DNA of 44,660 nucleotides, from assembly GCA_011109175.1 (NCBI GenBank), contig RDEW01000093.1, positions 1 through 44,660 on the forward strand, read 5' to 3'. Each line of letters begins with the position of its first letter. Position 1 is the first letter of the stretch. This DNA is from Dicyema japonicum. Taxonomy: Eukaryota > Dicyemida > Rhombozoa > Dicyemidae. Of the stretch, positions 1 through 10,800 are shown piece by piece. Under the pieces are notes generated by a model, which worked only from the letters and a program-made list of their open reading frames with translations, was not told the DNA's origin and did not search any database. The position numbers were made by a program, and so were the translations under genes.

Positions 1-850
1 GGGTTGGTTCTTGTCACGTCTGCATATGGGCACCGGTTCGAGCATAGAAGAGTATCCGGCAAAAAATACTCAGCCCTCGAAAATCCGTTCCATTTTTTTC
101 CTAATCACCTTTGAAATTTCTTTGGCGATTGGAAAAATTGTTTAAATAGCCATCGATAAATTGGGAATTCAATTTAGAATTCAGTTAGAGACCACCGTAA
201 ACTGAGCGGGTTCCCATGGCACCTTGGAATCCCCCATCGTCAGCTTTAATGATAAATATCCCCCGGCAGCTGGAGCTTGATTTGCTTTTATCGTTTAATA
301 AAGTTTATTTGTGGTGAGATAAATAATTTTTATTGGAATGATGTTCATTTTTATTTTCTGAAAATAAATATGCCAAGAATGCGTAACAGGGATAAAGTTT
401 TTTTATAATCGGATAATTTTACTATTTTATTAAACTTTTAAAATGCTACAAGTTAGTGAGCAGCTAACCATTGAGAGCCCATTTTCTCGTACGATTTGAC
501 AAATGCGCTATATCAGCTATTCTTCTCGGCTGTGCCTTCTTTTTTCTATCAACGAGCCGATATCACGTAGAAATGAAAAAAAATTTGATCCACTTGTCTT
601 AGGAGACGTCAGGAACCTGACCTGCATCCATAAAGGCTATATCTCTTCTCTACACCACTGAAGAGATTTTCAAAATGGATAATATGAATAGACACGTTTT
701 ACTCAGTCTATGGTAACTTGAAATATCCTAATTAGCCGCTAATCGACTTTTGGCTTCTTTACGGTATATCTGGGATATAGGCAAACCTTGTGATTCTCTT
801 AGCCAATAAAGCAAAATAAAATACAATAATCCATTTTCTTAGAGCATAAA
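1..850. other. No gene recognised
   Basis: AT-rich sequence with no coding stretch or repeat that I can place. Short open frames lack any recognisable motif. Confidence 0.5.
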
Positions 851-863
851 GATATCACTATTT

Positions 864-970
864 TTATTTACAAATAAGAAAACAGTCAGACAGCTTCTTC
901 CTGACTGCGTAACTATTCCTTCTCAGGACGGTTAGCGAGATTCGCTCAAAAGCCAGATTATAACACTGAA
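864..970 (-). pseudogene. RLE-type LINE, extreme C-terminus (5'-truncated)
   Basis: The minus strand reads a short C-terminal piece with the core FERISLTVLRRNSYAV. It aligns with the end of the RLE-type LINE protein seen elsewhere in this window: FRERISLAIVRGNSMAI at 6790-6845 and FERITLVILRVNSHAV at 34300-34400. Only the last 30 or so residues remain, as expected of a 5'-truncated retroposed copy. The residues upstream of it match nothing. Confidence 0.6.
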
Positions 971-1109
971 TGACGTGCGTTTTAGAATGAGTAATGATAC
1001 TTAATGATGCAATGCTAATTTCCAAACAATTGATTACCGATTGCTGTAAGACATGCTTTAGCATTGTCGAGCTCCTATCAATTAACTTGTAAATATTGCT
1101 ATTAATCAA

Positions 1110-2500
1110 TGTTCAGCTTAAGTGAACTTGAATAAAACTTTAAAATTAATAATCAAATTTTTGTGTTCTTATTATTTAATGGTTACCAAATGATTGATCT
1201 TTGTACTGGTAAGTATCGAACAAACTCTGTTGATCGGTTTTGCCTGCAATAGAAGTTTCATTTAAAATAGTATTATTTCATTTTCTATCGGATTAAAGGC
1301 AAAGTTATTAATCATGAATTTAAGATGAGGAACGAGCCACAACATTATAGATTTTTATTTTTAATATAATTTAAAAATATAATTAAAATGTTAAATATTC
1401 AAATATATTAATAAATACAACTTAATGTCCATTTCATGGTCTCATTTCATATTATCGTTTTTCATAATTTCTGTAGTTTATTATTCAAATTATTTTAGAT
1501 CACAGGAGTACTTATTCTCATTCAATGGCTGAGATATCTGACTTTCTACCATAACTACAACCATTCCTTTTTAATGGATAAAAATTTTTCCATAATTTTT
1601 TCTGTAATGATCCTATCTGGTTTAACTTTCATAATCACATCTCTTCTTGACATTTCATTTCACATTTTTAAGGGCCTTTTTATCATTCCGGTTAAAATTT
1701 ACTAAAAATATTACTAGTATTTATTCTTTCTCGTGTTCTCACTCTCAATTTGTATTTTTTTTAGTTTATTCCAAACGGTTTATAAAAATAAGGTTTTTTG
1801 CTGCAATATTTTAGGGCTTTTCTTTTATTTTGAAGACAATTTATAATCAAATAACGAATTATTACGTAACTGACGTTTCTATGTGTTCAATGGATTTCTT
1901 ACAGCATATTGTAATTTGATGTCATATTCCGATAGATTGGGTGTTGTGGGGCTATCAACAGCTCCGACTGGAATAACACGCGGATTCCAGGTTCCTGCTA
2001 CATCAACCACAATTTGAATTCTGATTTGTCAGATCTTTTGTTCAAAAAAGTTGCTAAACGTGTTTAACTTTTGTAAAGCGATGCTTTATTCTTATACAGG
2101 AGTATGTGGAGAACAATATACCGCTTATTATAACCATTAATGTCATCATCCTGACATTAATTGTAAGTTTTTTTGTTATGGTAGAGTTTGCTGCTTATAA
2201 GAGAATGTTTTAGATTAATATTTGGCCGAAATAACTCTGATAGATGATGTATTAACTATTTTTTTGTTTAATGAATATTTTATTTTTTCCTGCGGTTTAC
2301 TTTAATTTTGTGGTTATCGTAGTAGTTGAATTAATCTCTCGTAAGAGTTAGTGGAGTTCATAACTTTTGGTATGGAATATGCTGAAATTTTTCATTTTTT
2401 GGGTCAAAGCAACGATTATCGAATTAAGTGTCATGATGGTTTTAAGATATTAACTTGGTAAATTAAGTAGAGATTAAACAGCCCTCCCGATAAGAGGTAG
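1110..2500. other. Non-coding, no feature recognised
   Basis: Very AT-rich, stop-dense in all frames. I see no gene, RNA or clear repeat here. Confidence 0.5.
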
Positions 2501-2504
2501 GTAA

Positions 2505-2620
2505 TTTTTTATTGCTTAAGCCCACCATAGGCAGAACTCACACTTTATTTTGAGAAGAAAGAGAAGAAATGTTACCTAACCCAAGGCAGTAGAGATTATA
2601 TAGATTTATATTATTTTTGT
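2505..2620 (+). repeat. Dispersed repeat family B, copy 1
   Basis: Contains the block TAGGCAGAACTCACACTTTA followed by AAGAAATGTTACC and CCAAGGCA. The same order of blocks occurs at 13120-13225 and 34110-34230, and in a weaker form at 25795-25880 and 30210-30260. No coding capacity is seen. Confidence 0.55.
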
Positions 2621-2734
2621 CAGGTTGTGTTGTAATTTTTGGAGTTTTTTGAATTAAGAATAAGTTGAAAAGTATCTTCTCAGCATCGAATGTCCTATTC
2701 CTTCAAAAATGAAGAGATTAATAATTTTTTATTT

Positions 2735-2945
2735 AATAACCCCGGATATAATGGAAAGCGGCTAAGAATTAATTAACGTCTTATTCACGGATATCCAGTT
2801 CTACTACTGGAATGGAACGAATCCTGCACAAGCGTCCGCCATTGTGGGAACTCCTCCAGTAGAGAAGCGAAGAGATTGACCTTTTTTGATGTCGAAATTT
2901 GGCTCCTACTGAGAATGGTGGATCAACTAATGTATTTTAGCATTA
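2735..2945 (+). repeat. Dispersed repeat family A, copy 1
   Basis: Begins with TTAATAACCCCGGATA, then GGATATCCAGTT, then CCGCCATTGTGGGAACTCCT, then CCAGTAGAG, and ends near GGTGGATCAAC. These blocks recur in the same order at 7530-7745 and 15528-15680, and inverted at 32876-33240. Translated, the copies share YPV and IVG(T/N) residues, so the family may derive from a coding element. Confidence 0.6.
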
Positions 2946-3540
2946 GATGAAGGTACAGAGCATAACGAAATTTTTCTACCAGGTAGTGGAGTGAGAATAG
3001 ATCTTAAAGCTAATAGCAACACGAGGGACAACATAACCACTATTATTATTTAACCCTCTAAAATCGAACAAGGAGGGGTTCAACCATCTAATTATGGGAC
3101 CCCGGAAGGCTTCAACGGGCATGAGAGGTTTTCTCTTCAGTTTTTCTGTATCCACGATGCTTCTCTTTTAGAAAGATTTGGAGAGGTTGATTTTTTCTGA
3201 ATCTAAGATTTTCGGCGGCTTCTTCCACTGATCGAATAAATGATTAGATTCAGCGGCGCAGAGAGTGAGGAAACAGGACACATTAATTCGATTGCAGAGA
3301 ATAACCACTATGCTACCTGGGGACAGATTAATAATTAGAGGATAAAATACAAATTTCCAGGTTCAATTGTTAATGATTTTAATGGTCATAATTTATGCGA
3401 AAATATAGAATTAATGAATATTGATAAAATGTATACTTATAAAAATAGTTCATGAAATTTAAGATTATTATTTTCCAAATGGATATTAAGTCCCTCAAGG
3501 ACACTTAGAAAAAATATTTATTAAATAAAATTTATTGCAG
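2946..3540. other. No gene recognised upstream of the RLE frame
   Basis: I looked here for a reverse transcriptase belonging to the endonuclease frame that follows and found none. The downstream element is therefore 5'-truncated. Confidence 0.45.
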
Positions 3541-3556
3541 AACATTACACTCGATT

Positions 3557-4390
3557 TTGTTCAAATGTATTGATGTAACAAATGTCGACCTATCTACTTC
3601 CTCGGAATGGTCATCCAAGGGAAATAACGGCCCACGGAGCGAAGCATTGTACTGTCTTCTGCAAGACAGGAATTTGTTTTTCGCACACACGGGTTCAATT
3701 TGCAACCATCGTAAAAAAAGCAAGAAAACTGTTGATCATTTGGCCACTCAGTGTGGTAAAATGCTAAATAGTGATTATCTCCGAAGACATAATAAAGTGG
3801 TAAAGTGCATCCATCTTCATCTTTGTCGAATTTATGGAATCAAAAGAAGCAGGAAATTGAAAGGACATTCGGTTCAGTCAATATTGACGAATCAAAATGT
3901 CGAAATCAGAGTTGACACGTCGATTATGACAGAAACAAAAGTCAAATTCAATAAACCTGATATTTTTGTTTATGACAAAACAAAAAAGGAAGTAGCCTTA
4001 ATCGAAGCGGCAATTACCTCACAAGACCCACTAAAGCAAGTTAAAGTTGAGAAACTTTATAAATATGACTTGCTTGCAAATGAACTTTCGCTGCTTTATG
4101 AATGCCAAGTGAAGATTATTCCAATGGTTTTGACATGGGATAGAGTTGTCTCAAGATGCTTCAAGAATCATATGAATAAATTATCTATTAAAGAATCAAC
4201 GAGGACTTACATCCAATCGGTTGTTCTGAAGAGAACGCTCGAAAGTATGCTCATTGAACATAAGCATGGGATGATGGTATACAATGAAGAGTACGCCTCT
4301 GCTACCTCCCAACTTGTGGAACTGGCATGCCGTGAGGACAGCCCACTGGACTCTAACGGAGATATTTCGACTGAATCTGATCGGGAGTAA
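3557..4390 (+). CDS. R2-like LINE C-terminal restriction-like endonuclease (solo, 5'-truncated)
   Basis: A 277-codon open frame. It matches the C-terminal part of RLE-bearing non-LTR retrotransposons, which nick the target site for target-primed reverse transcription. Visible features are a partial zinc-binding stretch (VDHLATQC near residues 80-88), YLRRHNKVVKCIH (about 95-107), then NKPDIFVYD (about 153-161) followed by a conserved glutamate in LIEAAIT (about 169-175). The last two are the PD...E of a PD-(D/E)XK nuclease. The first cysteine pair of the usual CCHC motif is degenerate. No in-frame ATG occurs before about 3761, and no reverse transcriptase lies upstream, so the given start is only the edge of the open frame. 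The frame is otherwise unbroken, unlike nearly every other transposon piece here, so the insertion is young or the frame is under constraint. It is distinct from the DGKRPDG-type RLE family found repeatedly in this window. Confidence 0.75.
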   Translation: MFKCIDVTNVDLSTSSEWSSKGNNGPRSEALYCLLQDRNLFFAHTGSICNHRKKSKKTVDHLATQCGKMLNSDYLRRHNKVVKCIHLHLCRIYGIKRSRKLKGHSVQSILTNQNVEIRVDTSIMTETKVKFNKPDIFVYDKTKKEVALIEAAITSQDPLKQVKVEKLYKYDLLANELSLLYECQVKIIPMVLTWDRVVSRCFKNHMNKLSIKESTRTYIQSVVLKRTLESMLIEHKHGMMVYNEEYASATSQLVELACREDSPLDSNGDISTESDRE

Positions 4391-4499
4391 CAGGGAGTTT
4401 ATGGCACACTTTTCTTCTAAGAGAAGAAGAAGGATTACTAACAATCTGGATCAAAATCCGCTTAATTAGTTAATTTACTCGTTATAAACAAATATAAAA

Positions 4500-4625
4500 T
4501 GTTTATCTCCCAAATGGCCGCATGATTCCATGTTGCTGACTACATGATTTAAGATTCATCTACTTCTCTCTGGTTGCGTCATTAGATCCACCTTACTAAA
4601 GAGACGGCCAATGCCTGTCCAGCAT
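4500..4625 (-). repeat. Dispersed repeat family D, inverted copy
   Basis: On the minus strand it reads GCATTGGCCGTCTCTTTAGT, AAGGTGGATCTAATGACGC and, further on, ATCATGCGGC. This matches 13785-13900, 7735-7850, 27945-28020 and the edge of the inverted arm at 20225-20300. Confidence 0.5.
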
Positions 4626-5400
4626 TCAAAAGGATCCATTTATTCATTCCACGGGAATAATTTCGACCTCTGGCTACGAGTTCTGGAATTGACCTCAACT
4701 CCTATGACAAAGCTTTTTGAATCACTGTTCTTGGATGAGGGTTCTTCTGGAAAGCTTCAGGATCAAGAAATTAGTTAGTTCGATTTTACCCTTGATCTAT
4801 GGAATATTTAATTTAAATTTTAATAGAGGAAGAGAAAAGACAGCTGCGAAGAAAGAAGACTGATTGTTCGCAAATCTTTAAAAAAAATTCTATCTCTATC
4901 ATGAGATCTGATAACTAATAATAACATTTTTCCTTTATTTCCTTAGTAAATTATTCGAATTGAATAAATTATGCGGAAACTATTAAGATTCAGCAACCGA
5001 GAATACTTCGCTGATGCCTTGAAACCTAGAGGACAGGAAGACCTCAATTTTCTAATGGGTTTGTCGTGTTACTAGAAAATATAAAGAGCTCAATCCTTGT
5101 CTGGAAGTATATAATTAATTATAACGTATATGATTCTATGCTTGGTGATAATAAAGTCGACCAATCATTTACCGATCGATAGAGTATTTTTCTAAGAAAA
5201 TATCTGGCGTCATTTTACGGAAATATCCTACTCTTGTTGGTTCTCTCATGTTTGTGGACTATATTAAAACTAAAAAACATCGATTTGAATCTCAGACACG
5301 AGAATTGGAAAAATCGTGGATGATTTGTTCATCCCCACATTTTGAGGTTGTTGCCAATTATTAAGTATTATATCATATTATTTTATTATTACAAAACCGC
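4626..5400. other. No gene recognised
   Basis: AT-rich with no motif that I recognise on either strand. Confidence 0.45.
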
Positions 5401-5412
5401 AAATATTCATTT

Positions 5413-5631
5413 GTGAGTGTCGGTCAGAATTCAGATATTTCTGGTTCGAATTTCTCTGCTTATATATTTTGTCTGATGGTTCATGCATATGCGACACCCC
5501 TTTACTTAGCAAGTGACGCCGTCACCAATAAGGAAATCAACGCGGAATTGGATTGTCTACTTGGATCTCACGGAATCAATAGAAAAAAAGTTGAGAATAC
5601 TCTGCTTTGGCCCCCTTCAATATTTCTTTAA
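5413..5631 (+). CDS. Unidentified coding-like exon (upstream part of a possible spliced gene)
   Basis: The frame contains a stretch with balanced, coding-like composition, including ATPLYLASDAVTNKEI and AELDCLLGSHGINRKK. I do not recognise a family. It lies just upstream of another coding-like stretch (5607-5898) that carries a plausible 25-nt intron, so both may be exons of one gene. The splice between them is not resolved. A GT within the lysine-rich end near 5590 is a candidate donor. Confidence 0.35.
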   Translation: MSVGQNSDISGSNFSAYIFCLMVHAYATPLYLASDAVTNKEINAELDCLLGSHGINRKKVENTLLWPPSIFL

Positions 5632-5898
5632 ATAAAAGTTTGTGTTTTTTCCACTTGAAAGTTAGTGGTGTAAACTTAATTATATACCCCCCGATTCCTT
5701 CGAGTGAAAGAAACCAATGGCTTCCAGAGATCCGTAGGGTGTATTTATTGCTGTGTAGAACTTGGAGGTGCACCCGGACAAGAAAAGTGGCCCGTAATCT
5801 GGTCGACTGTTGGAAGCATTACTACACCCCTACGAAAAAGAGATTTATTAAAATTATTAATTCTTTTTGAATATCCTCCAAAATTCTATTATCCTTAA
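5607..5898 (+). CDS. Unidentified gene with a candidate 25-nt intron
   Basis: Reading through 5607-5733, skipping 5734-5758, and resuming at 5759 gives a continuous frame to the TAA at 5896-5898. The protein runs VNLIIYPPIPSSERNQW, LPEIQLGGAPGQEKWPV, then ITTPLRKRDLLKLL and EYPPKFYYP. The removed segment starts GTAGGG and ends GTGTAG, close to intron 2 of PSMA7, which starts GTAGGG and ends ATATAG. Without removal, the upstream frame continues only as low-complexity sequence. I do not recognise the family. A cDNA would decide whether this is a host gene. Confidence 0.4.
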
Positions 5899-6101
5899 TT
5901 ACAATTTTTTGGTTCTCTATGTTTATGATTTTTCCTGTTCAGGTCTATGAATTAAGTAATTCGAGTTTATTCAAACATTTTAAATCAATTAAGTAAATCG
6001 GTCAATAATGTACACTTGACCCTCGCAAATTAGCCATCTTTGAATCCTTATAATTTTGTGGCTAATTTAAAAAACTAATTTGTGATAAGCAAAAGTCCTA
6101 T

Positions 6102-6848
6102 TTGTTTTGTGTCTTCGAAAAGAAGAAAGAGTCCCTTGAAAAGACGGAAGATGTAAGAAGGCTTGCCTGCCTCAAAACAGCCAGTTGTTACTCGACGGGG
6201 GCCTGGAGGAACGCTTATCCATCTGCCGAAATTGGAAACCTGTTGGATGATGAGGCTGTGAGAATAGCTACCTCGCTTCGTCTTGGTCTTAAATTGTGTG
6301 CCGAAAGAAAATGCCGCTGTGGACGTTGGATCGATCCTTTTGGTTATTATCCCTTGTCATGCAAGATGAGTGCGGGTCGTTTCCCCAGGCACTCCTGTCT
6401 TAACATGACATTAAAGAATTCCCTTGCTTCTGCTGGACACCATTGCCTGTTAGAACCTGCTGGTCTTTCCTGAAACGATGGAAAACGCCCTGATGGGATG
6501 ACGACTTTTCCATTCGCCAACGGACGAAACCTGATCTGGGACGCGACGTGTGTTGATACTTATTCCCCGTCTAATTTGGTTGCTTCTGCTTCAGACCCAG
6601 GACATGCTTCAAAGCAGACCGAGGAACGAAAGAGGAGGAAGTACCAGAGAATTTCGGAGGAGTATCTTTTTGTTCCATTTGCGGTGGAAACGTCAGGAAT
6701 CCTTGGCCCCCAAGCAGATGAGTTGGTTCGTAAGATCGGCTCCATGATTCAAGCTGTGACCAAGGATCCGCGAGAGACTGGTTGGTTCCGAGAACGTATC
6801 TCGTTGGCTATTGTTAGGGGAAATAGCATGGCCATTCAGATGCCTTAA
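6102..6848 (+). pseudogene. RLE-type LINE, C-terminal endonuclease region, one nonsense codon
   Basis: One continuous frame, broken only by TGA at 6471-6473, encodes the end of an RLE-type LINE protein. In order it shows LLDDEAVRIATSLRLG, the zinc-like motif CRCGRWIDPFGYYPLSC (C-x-C...C), SAGRFPRHSCLN, the nuclease core DGKRPDGMTTFPF, LIWDATCVDT, and the terminus DPRETGWFRERISLAI. DGKRPDG plus WDAT look like a PD-(D/E)XK active site. In relatives in this window the residue at the TGA is arginine before (N/G)DGKRPDG, so a CGA-to-TGA change explains the stop. The 5' part with the reverse transcriptase is missing. Confidence 0.8.
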
Positions 6849-6950
6849 TTTAATTTTTATTCTTTTTATTCTTTTTTCACTTAACTAATCTATTTTTGAA
6901 AAAAAATTAAAAAAAATAAAAAAATAAAAAAAAAATTTAAAAAACAAAAA
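6849..6950 (+). repeat. A-rich tail of the retroposed LINE
   Basis: A short T-rich 3' untranslated stretch runs into about 50 bases that are almost pure A, directly after the LINE stop codon. This is what a reverse-transcribed polyadenylated transcript leaves. Confidence 0.65.
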
Positions 6951-7529
6951 TCAATAATTTTGAACAACAATTTTTTAAATGTGTTAAATAAAAAAATATA
7001 TTCAAGGTTAAGTTCGTTATTGAAGTTATTTAAAACTGAAACAATTCCTGATCATCTCTTCGGATACGTCTTCCCAAGTCATTTTTGTAAAATAGACTGA
7101 ATCCTTGCGGCCTTAGTAGTTATAAAAGTATCATTTAAAAAACCACCTTGAAAATCGATTTTTCGAAAACTACCTTTAGACTATAATACATTCAACCAAC
7201 TTCTTTTCAAGCTATAGAAACTTTGATTTATGTGGTTAAAAGATGGTTGATATTTTTTAGAATCTTGAATTTTTCAAGATGATATCCTTTTTCAGTAAAC
7301 GATTATTTATTGTTTTTCGAAACATGTTTAAGAATATATCAGTTAACTGCTCTGACGAAGTAGCATTATTTTCTTTTTTATAATTAACAATATTCCAACA
7401 AGAGTTAAATAGAGTATAGGGTGCACTCCGGAAGACACAACTTTTGTGACATAGACACAGAGTAGTGTTTGAGATAGATTTAGCTCATATTTAAAGTAAG
7501 TGTTAGATATAGACTTGTTTTATTATTAT
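6951..7529. other. No gene recognised
   Basis: AT-rich, with no recognised coding or repeat match. Confidence 0.4.
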
Positions 7530-7745
7530 TTATTAACCCCGGATACACCCAGAAAGAAGTTAAGTATACAACTAATTAAGTGTATCCAGTTTCCACTTTT
7601 ACAGAAACAGAGACCATCCGGAATCAACTTAAAAGGTAAAAGACGTCTATAGTTGCAGTTGTGGAGACCCCTCCAGTGGAGTGGGGGAGAGCAAATGATC
7701 CTTTTTCGTGCCGGCCTAGCACTGGGCGCCACCTAGACAGGTGGA
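7530..7745 (+). repeat. Dispersed repeat family A, copy 2
   Basis: Shows the family A blocks TTAACCCCGGATACACC, GTGTATCCAGTTTCCA, GTTGTGGAGACCCCTCCAGT, GGAGTGGGGGAG, and GATCCTTTTTCGTGCCG. It is followed at once by family D sequence, starting GGTGGATCACATGATGCC. Confidence 0.6.
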
Positions 7746-7850
7746 TCACATGATGCCACTCTAATAGGAAAAAAGAGGAGGAACAGAAGAACAAAACTGA
7801 AACTTTAACCAATTAGCCACGAAGCATCACATGGCGCCACGCGGCTATTT
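7735..7850 (+). repeat. Dispersed repeat family D, copy 2
   Basis: GGTGGATCACATGATGCCAC, then AACCAATTAGCCACGA and CATGGCGCCACGCGG. The same blocks occur at 13807-13900 and 27948-28020. Here it is fused to family A, as it also seems to be near 2919 and 15665. Confidence 0.5.
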
Positions 7851-8292
7851 TTCCATCACAATTCTTAAGGCAAGTTAATGTTTTTATTTATTTATTTAAC
7901 ACCCAAGACCACGGTAAAACCAAAACTAACTATCACGTGATCCCGATGCGCTCCGCCAAAATCCTCATTTTTTCCCGGTGCTCCTGCCTCGTACCCACAC
8001 AAGCTTGTACAGGGCGGCTGACTGTATTTGCAGGGCCACCTTCCCGCATGCCGGAGTTTTGTTTAATGAGGGCCTCCAGAGTAGTCGGTCCGGTTCTGTG
8101 TCTCCCACAAGACCATCGCTCCGTCATTCTGAAAGCTTTCTTTTAAACGTCCTCGATTTTCTTAGTATTCGTCCATGATAATGAAGGTCCCCACGAAGCA
8201 CACGCGTACGAGAAGCATGGTTCGATGTATTGCTTGTAAATGTTCATCAAGACCGGGTAGGTACCTGTCTTCCATATTCCAGATAAACATTT

Positions 8293-9187
8293 TTATACAT
8301 TGATCCTCCTCTCGCACTTCAGAACAATGTTTGCCACGTGTTGTGACAAACATAAGTGTGTATCCAGTGTCACGCCCAGGATTTTCTGACATTTGGTGAA
8401 GGGAATTTCAATGTTGTCCAATTTGAACTTGACAGTCATCCTCCCCAATTTTTTATCCGAAGTAAACATAGACGTGACCGACTTTCTGGAATTTATCGTG
8501 AGTCGGTTCTTCATTACCCAGGCGTTGAGTGGGTCTAAGTTAATTTGTAATCTTTCTGTAGCATTTTGGATATCCCGATCACGCGAGGCCAAAACAATGT
8601 CGTCCGCATATGTGAGTAGAACATCGTTATTTGATTCCGGTGTCGGGAGGTCTTTCAGGTATAAATTAAATAAGGCGGGGGGAAAAGGAGATCCTTGGGG
8701 GACACCGTTTGGGAAAAGACGTGAGACTGATTTCAGCCCTCTGAGGCATACACGTCCTCTTCGTCCACTTAAGAAATTTGTTATCCAAAGTTTAAGTTTT
8801 CCCGGGATCTCAGACTGGAAAATTTTCTTTGATAATATTTTTATCGAAATAGAATCAAAGGCCTTGTTAATATCAATGAAACATAAAATTGTTTTCAAAT
8901 GCCTTGGTTTGTTTGAAAAACCATTTCTAATTAAATTGGTTAATTTCTGTAGGTACGTTGATGTAGAACAATCGCTCTTGAATCCGTTGAAAATCCTTTT
9001 CTGGTAAGAAAGCCTTGATTCTCCCAATCACAAGCCTTTCCAGGATTTTCGATATGGAACATAACAATGACACAGGTCTAAATGATGCCGGATCTTCCTT
9101 AGGTTTCCCAGGTTTCAGTATAGGTCGGATGTTGGCTTGCTTCCATAACAACGGTATTACATTACAATTAATTGAATGGTTATACAC
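8293..9187 (-). pseudogene. Jockey-like LINE: reverse transcriptase domain
   Basis: The first frame has ANIRPILKPGKPKEDPASFR (RT block 1). After a frameshift near 9010-9027 comes a long open frame with FIDINKAFDSISIKIL (block 3), PNGVPQGSPFPPALFNLYL (block 4), LLTYADDIVLASRDRDI with the YADD catalytic box (block 5), LTINSRKSVTSMF (block 6) and KILGVTLDTHL (block 7). The order and spacing fit the Jockey/CR1 group. About 290 residues of the domain are covered. The opposite strand is open over 600 bases, but that is a shadow. Confidence 0.85.
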
Positions 9188-9301
9188 CTACGTTGGAAAA
9201 CCGACTACAATATCTCCAAGGTTCTTCGATAACACTACTGGAATGTTGTCGGGACCGGCAGAGTACGTTGTTCTTGTAAAACGCAGCGCCTTCTTCACGT
9301 C

Positions 9302-9742
9302 TTAATCCGAGAAGTAAACTGGGTTAGAATCCTTCTTCAGTTTTCTCCATGAAGAGAGAAGCACTTCCGACTTCCTGTGTTCCTTGTACAAAATTTTTGT
9401 GTAGAATTTTATCAAATTGTTAACGTCTCGTTGAGTATAGTCATCCTCGGGGGAAGTTTCTTCTCCATTTGCAACATTTCGAATGGCTTTCCACACTTCT
9501 CCGGTACTACGGTTGCGATTTACATTTGTAAGAATCCGATTCCACTTCAATTTCTGGGCCTTGAACTCTCTGGCCTTTATTTCGTTGTTTAAAGCTCTGA
9601 TACGGAGTTTCGTTTTTAATGTGATCCAATTAAATTTTTTGAGGTGATTTCTTTCTTTGATCAATGCCGACTTCCCTCGACCATTAGAAGAGTTTAGACG
9701 ATGCTTGGGAATGGCCAATGATCTTGCTTCTGGGATTGTCAA
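9302..9742 (-). pseudogene. Jockey-like LINE: connector between endonuclease and RT
   Basis: A 146-residue open frame rich in lysine and arginine, with WNRILTNVNRNRSTGEVWKA (about residues 67-86) and VNNLIKFYTKILYKEHRKSE. This is the basic linker that precedes RT block 0/1 in Jockey-like ORF2. It has no catalytic residues of its own. Confidence 0.65.
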
Positions 9743-9778
9743 GTAAAGTATTTGATCGCTTTTTCTAGCGATTTGAAG

Positions 9779-10014
9779 CTGACCAAGTCAGAATTCTTCA
9801 GTCTATCATCAGAGATTGAGCGATACAATTTCCAATTAGCAGCTTTGTAGTTATAACTAGCAGGTGTTCTCCTCACTCTGACTTCTCTCATGACCTCTGA
9901 CCAAGTCAGAATTCTTCAGTCTATCATCAGAGATTGAGCGATACAATTTCCAATTAGCAGCTTTGTAGTTATAACTAGCAGGTGTTCTCCTCACTCTGAC
10001 TTCTCTCATGACCT
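9779..10014. repeat. Tandem duplication, 2 x 118 bp
   Basis: 9779-9896 is repeated head-to-tail at 9897-10014, essentially without mismatch. It lies in the endonuclease end of the Jockey-like LINE. Because 118 is not a multiple of three, it shifts the frame. Confidence 0.9.
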
Positions 10015-10700
10015 TCATCACAATTGGATTATGGTCGCTTCTTGTTTCGTAGAAAACTGTCCACTCAATTTTTGATGAAAGCGATGATGAGCAGAGTGTT
10101 ACATCCGGTGAGGTAAGCTGATCCGTCTCTCTGAGCGGGGTCCTTGTATTTTTCGCTGGATCGTTCAGTATCGTTAGGGAGTCCGATTTCAATAACAATA
10201 GCTTCCTTCTCGTGTCGGCATGTTGGGTTGACAACCATAATGGGTGCTTTGTAAATCTCCACATATGATTATCTCATCGTAGATAGGCAATCTTGATAGG
10301 TTTGGAATAACATAGTCCTTTGGGCAGAAGCCGGGAGGAGGCAAGTAGATATTCGCGAGGAACATACTTCCTTTCGTTGTCCCAAGCGAGATTCCAATTG
10401 CCTCAGTAACCTCGTCATTTCCAACAAGTTTTCTCACTTCCGAAGTAATGTCTCTGCATTTCAAATTCTTTTTGAATAGAGTAAGTAATCCACCCCCTCT
10501 TCTCTTTTTACGGTCTATCCTGATTGCCTCGTATCTAGGGAATGAAAAAGTGGAATCATTCATGCGGAGTTTAGTTTCTTGAATCATGGCCACGTCGATC
10601 TTCTGATTTGCCAAGATTGACGAAGTTCCCTGACCTTGCCTTTACTTCCGTTGATGTTCAATTGGAGAGCAGTGAATTTCCTTTCTCCACAGTGGGCTGA
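9857..10700 (-). pseudogene. Jockey-like LINE: APE endonuclease domain
   Basis: The N-terminal strand reads FTALQLNINGSKGKVREL near 10690-10630. After a frameshift come KIDVAMIQETKLRMND (10605-10550), RRGGGLLTLFKKNLKC, and ICGDLQSTHYGC. After a second frameshift near 10262 comes TRSDHNPIVMKV (about 10040-10005). QETKL, GDLQ and SDHNPI correspond to the catalytic E, D-x-N and SDH motifs of apurinic-endonuclease-like LINE nucleases. The asparagine of GDxN is replaced by glutamine here. Frameshifts and the duplication make it non-functional. Confidence 0.8.
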
Positions 10701-10800
10701 GGGTTTTCGCCGGGAATGTTTGGACTTTTTTGAAGCACATCGCCGGGGGTCGATAATGACCCCGGGAGGAAGGGGTCTAATAGTCCTTTTCGGGAGGGTN

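Larger units (their letters stand above)
7930..10799 (-). mobile_element. Degenerate Jockey-like LINE (APE endonuclease plus reverse transcriptase)
   Basis: Read on the minus strand from 10799 down, this holds pieces of one non-LTR ORF2 in the correct order: AP-type endonuclease (10700-9857), connector (9742-9302), reverse transcriptase (9187-8293), and a poorly conserved C-terminal part (8290-7930). Several frameshifts and a 118-bp internal duplication (9779-10014) break it. The 5' end stops at the single N at 10800, so the upstream part may lie in another contig. No clear poly(A) tail is seen below 7930. Confidence 0.8.

Noticed and set aside
6471-6473. TGA as a recoded sense codon
   Set aside because: PSMA7 ends in a normal TGA at the expected length, and the in-frame TGAs occur only in transposon remnants, where decay explains them.
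8393-9007. A 204-codon plus-strand frame
   Set aside because: It is the antisense shadow of the reverse transcriptase with the YADD box on the minus strand.
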